Assembly: GCF_028435365.1 (NCBI RefSeq)
Contig: NZ_JAGTJJ010000048.1
Coordinates: 1 to 64,000, forward strand
Direction of reading: 5' to 3'
DNA: 64,000 bases
DNA from: Polyangium jinanense
GTDB lineage: Bacteria; Myxococcota; Polyangia; Polyangiales; Polyangiaceae
The position numbers were made by a program, and so were the translations under genes. The notes under the pieces are model-generated. The model had not been told where the DNA came from. It saw only the letters and a list, made by a program, of their open reading frames with translations, and did not search any database. Within the stretch, counting starts at the first letter, position 1. Every line of letters begins with the position of its first letter. Shown in pieces: positions 19,096-30,953 of the stretch.

Positions 19096-19388
19096 GCGCG
19101 GGGCTTTGCCCCGCACCCCAGAAGGGGGCTGTCCGCCCCCTTCACCCCGGACCAGGCACGGCCTGGACCGAGGGCCGAGAAACCGCGCGATGCGCGGTTT
19201 CTCGGACGGGTCCGGGGCAAGACCACGCGCGGCGTTGCCAACCAAGACAGCAGCGCTGTCCTACGTGCTTGGAACGTTTTCCCTGTCGACAGCGCGCATC
19301 GCGCGCTGTCGCCCCGGGTCCAGCGCTTGCGCTGGTTCGGGTCCAGGGGCGAAGAGCCCCTGGTCGGGTCCGGGGTGAAACCCCGGCG
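19096..19388. repeat. Family A double hairpin element, copy A3
   Basis: Fills the 302-bp gap between the convergent stop codons of the PhnD-like gene (19095) and tamB (19398). From the left: GCGGGGCTTTGCCCCGC, GAAGGGGGCTGTCCGCCCCCTTC-type stem, GGACCAGGCACGGCCTGG, and a 31-nt perfect palindrome at 19175-19205. After a central unpaired stretch come a 23-nt palindrome at 19288-19310, CCAGCGCTTGCGCTGG, CAGGGGCGAAGAGCCCCTG and CCGGGGTGAAACCCCGG. An inverted copy about 95 % identical by eye in its centre lies at 46419-46712. Confidence 0.85.
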
Positions 19389-19397
19389 ATACGCCCG

Positions 19398-22300
19398 CTA
19401 TTCGAACTCGAGCCGCCAGCGCAAGTCGGCGCCGAGGTTGCCGAGTGGCGAGCTCGAGACGTCGTTCGTGTTGTCGTATGCGCCCTGCACGATGACGCGT
19501 TTGCCGAGACGCCACTCGATGCTTGAACGGACCTCGCGGTTCTCGGTGATGCCTGTCGTCACGGTGGCGCGCACGTCCTCTGTGATGCGCTTGCCGAGCG
19601 TGACCGTCGGCTCGGTGCGGCCTGTGCGCGACGAGTACGACGTGCCGAACCGGAACTCGTCGATGAGCGGCACGATCGTCTTCACGGCCTTGTCTGCGCC
19701 GGTGAGCGCGGCGAGTGCTTCGAGGCCCACGGTCTCGCCGAGGGACGATGCGAGCCCACGATCCATCTCGGCCCGCGTGAGGCCGAGCGTCAACAAGAGG
19801 ACGATGTCCTCCTGCCCGAGTGGCGGATCACTCGTGAGGTCGAGCTTCACGTTCTCCTGATCGCCGTGGGCGTAGAGGTTGATGCGCCACTGCTGCCCGA
19901 GCGTCGCCGTCGCCGCCGCGCTCGTGCTCGTGTCCGCTGGCGCCGTGCCTGCGGCGCTCGTCGCTGCGTAACGCCGGTACTCGGTCTGCGCGCGCAGATC
20001 GATCCGCGGCGCGAGACGCAGGGGATCGTCGAATCGAACCGAACCCTCGCGCACCGTGAACTCGCTGTTTCGCAGCCGGAGCTTCGAGTCTGGCAGGATG
20101 CGCAGGTTGCCGCGTGCGCCGTATCGCTGGTTCGTCCCGGAGAGCGCGAGCCCGGGCGGCGTCACTTCGAGCAGCATGTCGACGAGCCCGTTCGAGAAGC
20201 GCATCGGCCGCGGCGAGACCACGTTCACGTCGAAGCGCAGCGCGTCGTTCTTCGGGTCGTACGTCTCGACCGCGGTGCGCTTCGGCCCGCCTGCGAGCTG
20301 GTTCAGATCGAGGCTCAGTGCGATCGGCCGCGAGTACGTGAACGACGTCAGCGACACCGTCCCCTTCACTTCGGGCAGGTTCTTCTCCGCGCGCTCCTCG
20401 TCGGACGTGCTCGGCCGGAACGTCGCGGCGAGATCGGCGTCTGCGGTCAGGTTGATGCCCTCGCCGAGCGGCATTTTCACGCCGCGCGCGAGGATCGAGG
20501 CCTCGGCTGTGCCGAGCTCGAAGCCGCGGATCGGCATGCGCCCCGTCACGCTCACCTCGCCGCCGCCGACCTTTGCTGCTCCGCGGAGGATGCGCACCTC
20601 GCTGTTCGTGACCGCGATGTCCACCTCGACGTCGTCGATCGACACGGGCAAACCTCGCAGCGCGAGCTCGCCGCCTCGCAGCCGCGCTGAACCTCCGTAC
20701 CGCAGCGCGTTCGTCGTACCTTGCACGCGCAGGTTCGCTTCGAGGGATCCTTTCGCGCGCGAGACCTGCGGCATGTCCGCGGACAGACGCCCGAGATCGA
20801 GCGGCCCCACGCGCAGGCCCACGTCGAACTCCGGCGCGGTCACGAGCCGCTGCACGCGGCCGCCGAGTGAGATCGGCGCCGACAAACCCGAGCCGCTCTG
20901 CACCACGAGATCGAGATCGGGCAGCGCGAGCGTGTTGTTCTGCACGACGATCGGCCCCGGCGTCCCGCGCAGCGACACGCGCCGCCCGCCACGCTCGAGA
21001 TCGAGTCCCGTCAGCGCCACGACCACGTCGCTCTTCGCGAGATCGTCGAGGGGAAGACGCCGGATTTCGAGCGCCGCGTCGAGGCTCCCGTGGGGCGGCG
21101 TCGCGCTGAACGCGACGCCGGGGATCAGGTTCGCGAGCGTGCCGAGATCGAGCCCGCGCGTCGTGAGCTTGCCCGTCACGACCTTGTGCTTCTGGCGCGT
21201 GATGCGCACGTCCTCGAGCGCGAGCTGCCCGCCTGCGAGCATGCCGTCGACGCGGAACGTGCCCGAGGACGTGTCCCTGTCGAACTCGGCCCGATCGAAG
21301 GGCGCCGAGCGCGGGTTGCCGCAGCGCGTCCAGCCGATCGTCTTCACCTGCGTGTTCTCGGATCCCATGAGCACGCGGAGCTGCGACGACGGCAGCGACG
21401 AGGGCCCGATCCGGATCGGCGAGATCTGCACGTCGGCCTGCGCCTCGAGCTGGCTCACCGTGCCCGAGATGTTCGCGATGGCCGAGATCGAGCCGTCGAG
21501 CGGCTTGCCCATGCGGCCGAGCGCGTCGAGGTGATCGATCGGGATCCCCGTGGCGATCGCCTGCCCGGACACACGCCCGCCTGGACGAACCGACACGGTC
21601 GCGAGCAGCGAGCCCGAGCCCTTGCGCAGGCTCGCCGCGTGCACGTCGAGGTTCATCCCCGCGGCGCCCGCATCGCGATCTTCCCAGTCGAGATCCACGT
21701 CGACATCGCCGTCGGAGTATTTCTCGCCGAAGAGCGCCACCTCTTCGAGGTGCATCTTCGTCTTCACGCGCAGCCGGCCCGAGCCGCAGCGATCCTCGGC
21801 CCCGCCGACCACGAAGTGCACGCGCGCCGTCCCGCTCGCGTTGCCGTCGATGTCGGCGAAGCGCGGATCGTCGTCGAGGTGCACGATCCGGTAGAAGTCG
21901 TGGATCCAGAGGTGCGGCGCGGCCTGCGTGTCGATCTCCGCGTCGACCACCACGTTCGGCCCCGCGTCGAAGTCGATGTGTACCTCGGGCGCGCGGATCT
22001 TGCTGTCGCCCTTGCGCAGGTGCACGTCGGCGAGGCGCAGATCGAACGGCTCGAAGAACACGCGCGCGCTCTCCACGTCACCGAACGAGAATGCCGCGAA
22101 CTCGAAGCCCTTGATCGACACGTCGGCCTCGATCTTCGGCCGCGTGAACGGCCCGCGCGCCGCGGCCGTGACCTCCGCGATCCCCGCGATCGGGATGTTC
22201 TTGAGCGGCGAGATCTCCGACAGATCGACGTGCGAGCCCTTCGCGATCTCGATGTCGAGGAAGCTCTTGAAGAAGAGTTTTACGGTGGTGTGGAGCTCCG

Positions 22301-23819
22301 ACTTCGGCGTCTCGATGGCCACGTCGTCGAGCACGATCCCCGTCGGACGCACGCGGAACGTGCCGTGCAGCTTGCCCTCGGCCACGCCCATCATGTGCCC
22401 GCGCGCGGGATCCGTGGTGGGTTTGTCGAAGACCTCGAAGTTCCGCGTCGCGAATTCCATGGGCCCGTCGAGCGAGATTGGCGAGAGCGTCCCGCCGAAC
22501 CGCTCGAAGTGGCCTCGCTCGAGGTTCCAGGCCACGTGCGCCTGCGGGTGCACGCCGAGATCCCGGAGCAGCCCCGGGAACTGGATGTCGCGGAGCTCGA
22601 TCGGACCCGCGTTGAGCGGCGCGCCCGGCGCGAACGGCTCGATCTTCACGTCGGCGATCGTCGCCGTGCCGTCGGCCCACCCGACCTCGATCTTCGACAC
22701 GCGCACCACGTCCTCGGCGATCGACAGCTCGCCCTCGAACGTCGTCGCGAAGACCTTGCCCGACAGCCCCGGCCGATCCGCTTCGATGCGCCCCACCACG
22801 CGCGGCAGCGTGGACTTGCCGTCGTGCGCGACCTCCACGTCGAGCCCCACCGCGCCCGTGAGCCACGGCGTGTCCACGAAGCGATGCGCGATCGGGACCG
22901 GCAGCCGCGTCCGCACGCGGCCACGAAACGCCGGCATCGCGAGCGGCGCTCCGCTCGGCAGCTCCACGCGCAGCGCGCCGAGCTCGAGCTCCACCGAACG
23001 CCAGTCCTCCTTCGCCAGCTCGCACCCCGGGCTCGTTCCTGCGTCCGGATCGAGATCCGCCGCGCCGAGCAGCCGGAGCCGCCGGACGAGCAGACCCTCC
23101 GCGTCGACACGCACGCGCGTGTCGAGCCGGCAGATCACGTCCTCGTCGACCATGTCCTCGTCGGGCCGACCAGGCATGGAGTGCGTCCGGACGATCGTGC
23201 TCTTCCCGGCGCGGAGCGCGATCTCGAAGGCCCCGTCGTCCTCCGCGGATACGTCGACGTCGACCTCGTTCGTCACGACGTGCACGCCCTCGACGAGCGC
23301 GTCGATCCGCGCGTCCGTCACGGCGAGCGACGAGAAGGGGGCTCGCGTTTTCTCGGCCGACGGCTGCGAGGCCGGCAGCTTGAGCGCCAGGTTCTTGAGC
23401 GCACCGCCTTCGACGACAGCGCGGATCCGCGGCCCGAGCACCTCGACCTCGCCCACGTCGAGCTCCCCGTCGAGCAGGGAAAACACCCGCGGACGAACGC
23501 TGATCCGCTCCACCGAGAGCACGGGCGCGCCGCCGTCGGTCGCGTCGACGACGAGCTCTTCGAGATCGATCGCCATCGGCCAGGCTTGCACGGCGACCTG
23601 GTAGCGCGCGACGACGCCGAGCTCCCGTTCGATGAGCGCCGCTGTCTCGCGCGCGGCCCACGCGCGTACGGGGCCCGTTCGCACGAGCGCGCCGAGGACG
23701 AGCGGGATGGCCCCGACCAGGGCAAACAGCACGCAGAGCGCGATGGCGAAGACGCGGCCGACGTCACGACGCCCGCGCTTTCGCGTGCGTTTGTTCGTCG
23801 GGGCGCTGCCGGAAGCCAT
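19398..23819 (-). CDS. tamB: TamB-like translocation/assembly (AsmA-superfamily) protein
   Basis: About 1473 residues, matching the TamB size class. A basic cytoplasmic start (TNKRTRKRGRRDVG) precedes one membrane anchor (VFAIALCVLFALVGAIPLVL). A very long beta-helical periplasmic region follows, with hallmark stretches such as GHFERFGGTLSPISLDGPMEF and GSARLRGGELALRGLPVSID. The C-terminal DUF490 domain is clear: NSEFTVREGSVRFDDPLRLAP, LTSDPPLGQEDIVLLLTLG, TVTLGKRITEDVRATVTTG, ending in an amphipathic strand (ADLRWRLEFE). TamB spans the periplasm and works with TamA in outer-membrane barrel assembly and phospholipid transport. The TamA-like gene follows downstream on the same strand. Confidence 0.9.
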   Translation of the reverse strand: MASGSAPTNKRTRKRGRRDVGRVFAIALCVLFALVGAIPLVLGALVRTGPVRAWAARETAALIERELGVVARYQVAVQAWPMAIDLEELVVDATDGGAPVLSVERISVRPRVFSLLDGELDVGEVEVLGPRIRAVVEGGALKNLALKLPASQPSAEKTRAPFSSLAVTDARIDALVEGVHVVTNEVDVDVSAEDDGAFEIALRAGKSTIVRTHSMPGRPDEDMVDEDVICRLDTRVRVDAEGLLVRRLRLLGAADLDPDAGTSPGCELAKEDWRSVELELGALRVELPSGAPLAMPAFRGRVRTRLPVPIAHRFVDTPWLTGAVGLDVEVAHDGKSTLPRVVGRIEADRPGLSGKVFATTFEGELSIAEDVVRVSKIEVGWADGTATIADVKIEPFAPGAPLNAGPIELRDIQFPGLLRDLGVHPQAHVAWNLERGHFERFGGTLSPISLDGPMEFATRNFEVFDKPTTDPARGHMMGVAEGKLHGTFRVRPTGIVLDDVAIETPKSELHTTVKLFFKSFLDIEIAKGSHVDLSEISPLKNIPIAGIAEVTAAARGPFTRPKIEADVSIKGFEFAAFSFGDVESARVFFEPFDLRLADVHLRKGDSKIRAPEVHIDFDAGPNVVVDAEIDTQAAPHLWIHDFYRIVHLDDDPRFADIDGNASGTARVHFVVGGAEDRCGSGRLRVKTKMHLEEVALFGEKYSDGDVDVDLDWEDRDAGAAGMNLDVHAASLRKGSGSLLATVSVRPGGRVSGQAIATGIPIDHLDALGRMGKPLDGSISAIANISGTVSQLEAQADVQISPIRIGPSSLPSSQLRVLMGSENTQVKTIGWTRCGNPRSAPFDRAEFDRDTSSGTFRVDGMLAGGQLALEDVRITRQKHKVVTGKLTTRGLDLGTLANLIPGVAFSATPPHGSLDAALEIRRLPLDDLAKSDVVVALTGLDLERGGRRVSLRGTPGPIVVQNNTLALPDLDLVVQSGSGLSAPISLGGRVQRLVTAPEFDVGLRVGPLDLGRLSADMPQVSRAKGSLEANLRVQGTTNALRYGGSARLRGGELALRGLPVSIDDVEVDIAVTNSEVRILRGAAKVGGGEVSVTGRMPIRGFELGTAEASILARGVKMPLGEGINLTADADLAATFRPSTSDEERAEKNLPEVKGTVSLTSFTYSRPIALSLDLNQLAGGPKRTAVETYDPKNDALRFDVNVVSPRPMRFSNGLVDMLLEVTPPGLALSGTNQRYGARGNLRILPDSKLRLRNSEFTVREGSVRFDDPLRLAPRIDLRAQTEYRRYAATSAAGTAPADTSTSAAATATLGQQWRINLYAHGDQENVKLDLTSDPPLGQEDIVLLLTLGLTRAEMDRGLASSLGETVGLEALAALTGADKAVKTIVPLIDEFRFGTSYSSRTGRTEPTVTLGKRITEDVRATVTTGITENREVRSSIEWRLGKRVIVQGAYDNTNDVSSSPLGNLGADLRWRLEFE

Positions 23820-23977
23820 GACGCCGAGCTTACCTCAGGCCTGTCCCCCGTGCCGGGATCACCTTTCGCGAGGCCCTTCAGCGCTTTACGCGGCTCGAGA
23901 ATCCTGGAAACATCCGGCTGTCTTGCGTGCGAGGTCCGGGTGCGCGTGTGCTCGGCCTCGTGTTGTTCGGAGGGCCG

Positions 23978-25690
<1,713 letters not shown>

Positions 25691-25707
25691 CGTTTGCCTG
25701 CCAAGTA

Positions 25708-25741
25708 GCCCGGCGCTCCCCGTCGCGGAGAATCGCCGGGC
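25708..25741. terminator. Bidirectional terminator hairpin
   Basis: GCCCGGCG (25708-25715) pairs with CGCCGGGC (25734-25741), with a second small CCG/CGG stem inside. It lies between the convergent ends of the MopE lipoprotein and the EEP lipoprotein genes. Confidence 0.65.
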
Positions 25742-25760
25742 CTCTCCTCTCGCATCCCCG

Positions 25761-26825
25761 CTACTTCACGCCATAGGTCGCCACGACGGGCGCATGGTCC
25801 GTCGCATCGTCCACATCATCGCCGTGGCGAATGGTCACCGAGACCTGATCGAGCATTCCCGCGAGCAGCGGATTCGACATCTGGTGGTCCACGAGCTCCA
25901 GCGCTCCCTGATAATCGTACGTCCATCGATCGTTTGTCGGGACGAAATCCGGCGCATTCGTGTACGTCCCGTCCCCCTCGCCCATGACGGCGAGATACGG
26001 CGGCGAGCCCGGCGTGTCATTGAAATCGCCCAGCACCAGCACCGCCCGTGACGGGTCCTCCTTCACGAGCGCATTCGCGATCGCGCGCGTGCGTTGCGCC
26101 TCCGCGAGGCGCTTGTTCGGATTGTCGTCCTCCTTCGCCTTGAAATGCACGCCGAGGAGCACGAGCTTTCGCCCATTGTAGGTCAGGTGGTACTCGGGGC
26201 AGTCGCGCGAGAATCGATACGTCGGCCCCACCGTCCCGTTCAGCGGGAATTGCTCGTCCTTGTGCGAGACCACGTCGTCGATCGGCAGTTTCGATACAAT
26301 CGCGATGTCGATGCCGCGCGGATCGTTCCCGTCCACGATCCCGATGCTCGTGTATTTCCCTCCGAGCTCACTCTGCACGAGGTCCGACAGCGACGCCTCG
26401 TTCTCCACCTCCTGAAGCACCACCACGTCCGCGTCGATCGCCGAAAGCACCACGCCGATCGCCTTTCGATGGGCCACGTATTGCGCCGTCGTCCGCACCA
26501 CCTCGTCCACCGCGGCGCTGTCGTTCTTGTCGTTCAGGTAATTGCGCACGTTCCAGTTGACGACGCGCAGCGGCATCGGATCTTTCGGCGCCCCTCCGCC
26601 GCTCCCGCCCGCTCCGCCGCTCCCGCCGCTCCCGCCGCCCCCGCCGCCCCCGCCGGCGTCGCCGCCCGAGCCTTCCCGGACGCGGCCATCCTGTCCGCAT
26701 CCGCCGCTCGAAAGCACGAGAAGCGCTGCGGCGAGGGCGCCGCTCGCCGTGAGCCTTCCCGCGCGGGCGAGGCTTGTCCATCCACCGAAACGAGAGCCTT
26801 GGGACCGAGAAGAAGCATGCAACAT
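25761..26825 (-). CDS. Secreted endonuclease/exonuclease/phosphatase-fold lipoprotein
   Basis: About 354 residues. From ATG 26825 the signal ends in a lipobox (AALLVLSSGGC), followed by a Gly/Ser linker of about 35 residues. The EEP catalytic fold is complete: VVNWNVRNYLND, the metal-binding glutamate in VVVLQEVEN, GIDIAIVSK, VHFKAKEDDN, VLGDFNDTP and the terminal DDATDHAPVVATYG with the catalytic His. The family includes DNase I-like nucleases and phosphoesterases; the substrate cannot be told from sequence. The lipid anchor and linker place it at the outer surface or periplasm. An upstream start at 26960 would hide the signal peptide. Confidence 0.85.
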   Translation of the reverse strand: MLHASSRSQGSRFGGWTSLARAGRLTASGALAAALLVLSSGGCGQDGRVREGSGGDAGGGGGGGGSGGSGGAGGSGGGAPKDPMPLRVVNWNVRNYLNDKNDSAAVDEVVRTTAQYVAHRKAIGVVLSAIDADVVVLQEVENEASLSDLVQSELGGKYTSIGIVDGNDPRGIDIAIVSKLPIDDVVSHKDEQFPLNGTVGPTYRFSRDCPEYHLTYNGRKLVLLGVHFKAKEDDNPNKRLAEAQRTRAIANALVKEDPSRAVLVLGDFNDTPGSPPYLAVMGEGDGTYTNAPDFVPTNDRWTYDYQGALELVDHQMSNPLLAGMLDQVSVTIRHGDDVDDATDHAPVVATYGVK

Positions 26826-27025
26826 GCGCTCAGTGTCCCGTCGCCATTTCGGCGTGGCAAGTGCCGTCGTTCTCGGTTTCCACGACGTGGTCAGGTCCGC
26901 GACCATCCCCCGCCACTTTGCGGAGGGATTGTCGGATCGTCCGGGTCCGGCTGGGCTCACGGATCATGAATGCAAAGGACGGCTCCCTATTCTTTACAGG
27001 ATCGTCCGGCCCATGCGGCGATCAC
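26826..27025. other. Gap upstream of the EEP lipoprotein
   Basis: This should contain the promoter for the minus-strand EEP gene. Around 26960-27005 the sequence is locally AT-richer (CTATTCTTTACAGGATC) but no confident promoter, repeat or RNA is seen. Confidence 0.3.
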
Positions 27026-27152
27026 CTACAACGATTGCGACGGCATCATCGACGACGACAACCCCGGCGGCGGCGTCGCCTGCACCACGCCCCTGCCGGG
27101 TATCTGCGCCTCCGGCACGCTGCAATGCGCGCCGAACGCCCCGCCGACGTAG
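27026..27152 (+). pseudogene. Remnant of a MopE-repeat protein
   Basis: The plus-strand frame reads NDCDGIIDDDNPGGGVAC, then CASGTLQCAPNAPP and a TAG. This closely parallels NCNGIIDEGNPGGNVAC plus CSSGQLTC of the MopE lipoprotein 2 kb upstream. Only one and a half repeats remain, with no signal peptide or upstream repeat, so it is the 3' stub of a paralogue left by deletion or duplication. A 60-codon open frame begins at 26970 but its first 18 residues do not resemble the family. Confidence 0.7.
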
Positions 27153-27171
27153 CCGAGGGGGATCACCCTCA

Positions 27172-27221
27172 AAAGGAAAAACCCCGGCGGATCCAGCCAG
27201 GATCCCGAGGGTTTTTCCTTT
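27172..27221. terminator. Strong bidirectional terminator
   Basis: AAAGGAAAAACCC (27172-27184) is perfectly complementary to GGGTTTTTCCTTT (27209-27221). Inside, GGATCC/GGATCC arms extend the stem. It has A-tract and T-tract on either side and lies between the MopE stub (plus) and ettA (minus, stop 27238), so it can terminate both. Confidence 0.85.
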
Positions 27222-27237
27222 GCCCTGAAAGGAACGG

Positions 27238-28917
<1,680 letters not shown>

Positions 28918-29011
28918 GTTTGTCTTACCGCTCTAGCGAGTTGATGAATGGGTGAAGTGAGGAGGGGGGCGGCGAAGGATACTGAAAGCCGACGATTCGT
29001 CACGCCCGACG

Positions 29012-29027
29012 TGCGGGTTCTCCCGCA
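29012..29027 (-). terminator. Small hairpin after the flippase gene
   Basis: TGCGGG-TTCT-CCCGCA forms a 6-bp stem 3 bp past the flippase stop codon. It is short and lacks a T-run, so the call is weak. Confidence 0.35.
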
Positions 29028-29030
29028 TGT

Positions 29031-30644
29031 TCAGGCCTTTCCGAGGACCTTCCGGACGAGCGACAGGTCCTTCGTGCCAAGCTCGCCCGTCACGACGAGC
29101 ACCGACAGATAGAGCGCGCCGGTCACGAGGCCCTGGATGAGCACGGCCGGTTTGCCGAGCCAAGGCAGCTGCATCCCCATGGCCACCGTCACCGCCGCGG
29201 CCACGACGACCCGCACGAGCGAGAGCGGCGCGACGAACGCACCCGCCTCGCGCCGCAGCGCGATCGCCGCGACCACGGCCACGAGGCCGAGCGCGATCGA
29301 CGTCGAGATCGCCGTCCCGAAGAGCATCGGCGGTCCGAACACGAGCCGCGGCGTCACCACCACGCACCCGAGCGCCACGAGGCAAACCGCGAGCGCGTTG
29401 AAGGTCGCGCTCATCCGCTCGCGCCCGAGCCCCGTCAGCGCGGCCGAGGTGATCCCGAGGATCGCGAACGACCCCATCCCGAGCGCGAGCACCCGGAGCA
29501 CCGGCCCGCCGTGCTCCCAGATCGCGCTCGATTTGTAGGCGAAGCGCAGCACGTGCGGCGCGAGCGCCGCGATCGTCCCCGAGACCGCGCCCGTCACCAG
29601 GAGCGCGATGCGCACGCCGGCCCGCGTGTACTCGGCGACGAGCGGCTCGCTCTTCTCGGCACGCGCCTTCGCGAGCATCGGGAAGAGCACGAAGCTCACG
29701 GACATGAGGAGCTGGTAGGGCAGGAACGAGAAGAGCTGCACGCCGCGGTAGATCCCGATGAGATCGTCGGCCGCGGTCGCGGCGAGCCCGAGCCGGCCGG
29801 CTTCACGCCCGACGAAGCGGCTGAGCAAGAGGAGGTCGGTCTGGAGCAAGAGGTTCAGCGCGAGCTGGCCGAGCGCGAGCGGGCCGAGAAAGCCGAGGTA
29901 CTCGCGTGTGCTTGGCCCCGCGGTGCCGCTCTTGCCCACGCCCGAACGCGTGATCGCGATCGGCACGATGAGCGCGGCCGCGGAGACGAACCCCAGCGTC
30001 GCGCCGAGCGTCCCGCTCCCACCGAGCCGGAGGAGCACGAAGGCCCCGACGCCCATCCCGAGCGTGCGGAGCAGCCCGTAGCCCACATCGAGCCCGGCCT
30101 GATCGAGGAAACGCCTGCGCCCGTTCAGCGATCCGACGAGCGGCGCGTAGATGCCGTAGAGCAGCACCACGGCGGCGACGATGCGCAGCGGCGTCGCCAC
30201 GTGCGGCGCGCCGACCTCGGCCGCGATCGTCCCCGCGGCGAGCGCGAAGCCGAGCGAAAGCACGATCGCGAGCGCCACGTGCACGCGCAACGTACGCGCG
30301 AAGGCCGCGTCCACATTCTCTTCCGTCGCCGTCGAGACCACGCGGGACACGCCCTGGATCGCGGTCGCGACCACGACGTTGTTCAGTACGCCGACGATCG
30401 CGAGCACGCGGGAGATCTGTCCGTAGCCGGCCTGCCCGAGCAGCCGTTCGAGGAGGAGCTGCTGGGCGAAGCCGAAGATGATGAACGAGACCTTCGCGAA
30501 GGCGATGGCGAGGCCGCCGCGGCCGGCCGTGCGTGCGGCGCTCGGCGTGGCGGGCGCGGGGGCGGCACCGCTTCCGGCAGGCGCGGAGGCGTTCGTCGCG
30601 GGAGCGGGCGCGGCGTCTTGCACGTCGGCTTCTTCGCAGAACAC
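29031..30644 (-). CDS. Polysaccharide/lipid flippase of the MOP (Wzx/MurJ-like) superfamily
   Basis: About 537 residues with a hydrophilic Ala/Pro-rich N-terminus (about 40 residues) and some 14 transmembrane helices. The first helix GLAIAFAKVSFIIFGFAQQLLLERLLGQ... with GYGQISRVLAIVGVLNNVV is typical of polysaccharide biosynthesis export proteins, as is the central FLGPLALGQLALNLLLQTDLLLL. It would flip lipid-linked glycans across the inner membrane. No glycosyltransferase or Wzy gene is in this window, so the substrate is open. The start is uncertain: the GTG at 30644 lacks a visible ribosome site, and an internal start near the first helix is possible. Confidence 0.82.
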   Translation of the reverse strand: MFCEEADVQDAAPAPATNASAPAGSGAAPAPATPSAARTAGRGGLAIAFAKVSFIIFGFAQQLLLERLLGQAGYGQISRVLAIVGVLNNVVVATAIQGVSRVVSTATEENVDAAFARTLRVHVALAIVLSLGFALAAGTIAAEVGAPHVATPLRIVAAVVLLYGIYAPLVGSLNGRRRFLDQAGLDVGYGLLRTLGMGVGAFVLLRLGGSGTLGATLGFVSAAALIVPIAITRSGVGKSGTAGPSTREYLGFLGPLALGQLALNLLLQTDLLLLSRFVGREAGRLGLAATAADDLIGIYRGVQLFSFLPYQLLMSVSFVLFPMLAKARAEKSEPLVAEYTRAGVRIALLVTGAVSGTIAALAPHVLRFAYKSSAIWEHGGPVLRVLALGMGSFAILGITSAALTGLGRERMSATFNALAVCLVALGCVVVTPRLVFGPPMLFGTAISTSIALGLVAVVAAIALRREAGAFVAPLSLVRVVVAAAVTVAMGMQLPWLGKPAVLIQGLVTGALYLSVLVVTGELGTKDLSLVRKVLGKA

Positions 30645-30710
30645 ACGGGGGAGAGCAACCGCTCGTTGCCCGGCCGGGAGGCGTTCTTCGCGTGGGCTCG
30701 AAAAAAGTTC

Positions 30711-30738
30711 TTGACGGACGAAGCTCCGCGGGTATCCT
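30711..30738 (+). promoter_or_regulatory. Probable tRNA-Asn promoter
   Basis: CTTGAC (30711-30716), 16-bp spacer and TATCCT (30733-30738), 24 bp upstream of the tRNA 5' end. It sits in the divergent gap with the flippase gene. Confidence 0.55.
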
Positions 30739-30762
30739 CGCGGTCCGTTTCGACGACGCCAT

Positions 30763-30838
30763 TCCAGCTTAGCTCAGTCGGTAGAGCAGGCGGCTGTTAA
30801 CCGCCGGGTCGCTGGTTCGAGTCCAGCAGCTGGAGCCA
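30763..30838 (+). tRNA. tRNA-Asn (anticodon GTT)
   Basis: A 76-nt cloverleaf. The acceptor stem TCCAGCT/AGCTGGA is perfect, the D arm is GCTC AGTCGGTA GAGC, the anticodon stem GGCGG/CCGCC carries CTGTTAA with anticodon GTT, and the T arm is GCTGG TTCGAGT CCAGC. The CCA end is encoded in the DNA (30836-30838). Confidence 0.97.
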
Positions 30839-30860
30839 ATCCCCTTCGAAACTGAGGCCT

Positions 30861-30891
30861 CGGAGAGCAATCTCCGGGTCCGCCGTCTTTT
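30861..30891 (+). terminator. Possible tRNA terminator
   Basis: CGGAGA-GCAA-TCTCCG (30861-30876) forms a 6-bp stem-loop about 22 bp after the tRNA, with a TCTTTTG run shortly downstream (30886-30892). Confidence 0.4.
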
Positions 30892-30953
30892 GTCCTCCGT
30901 TCCCGCGACCTTCGAGGGAGCCGAGAACGAGGAACAGCTCGAGAGACACCGTC

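Noticed and set aside
30763..30838. tRNA-Asn as an integration site
   Set aside because: No integrase, direct repeat of the tRNA end or island-like block is seen next to it.
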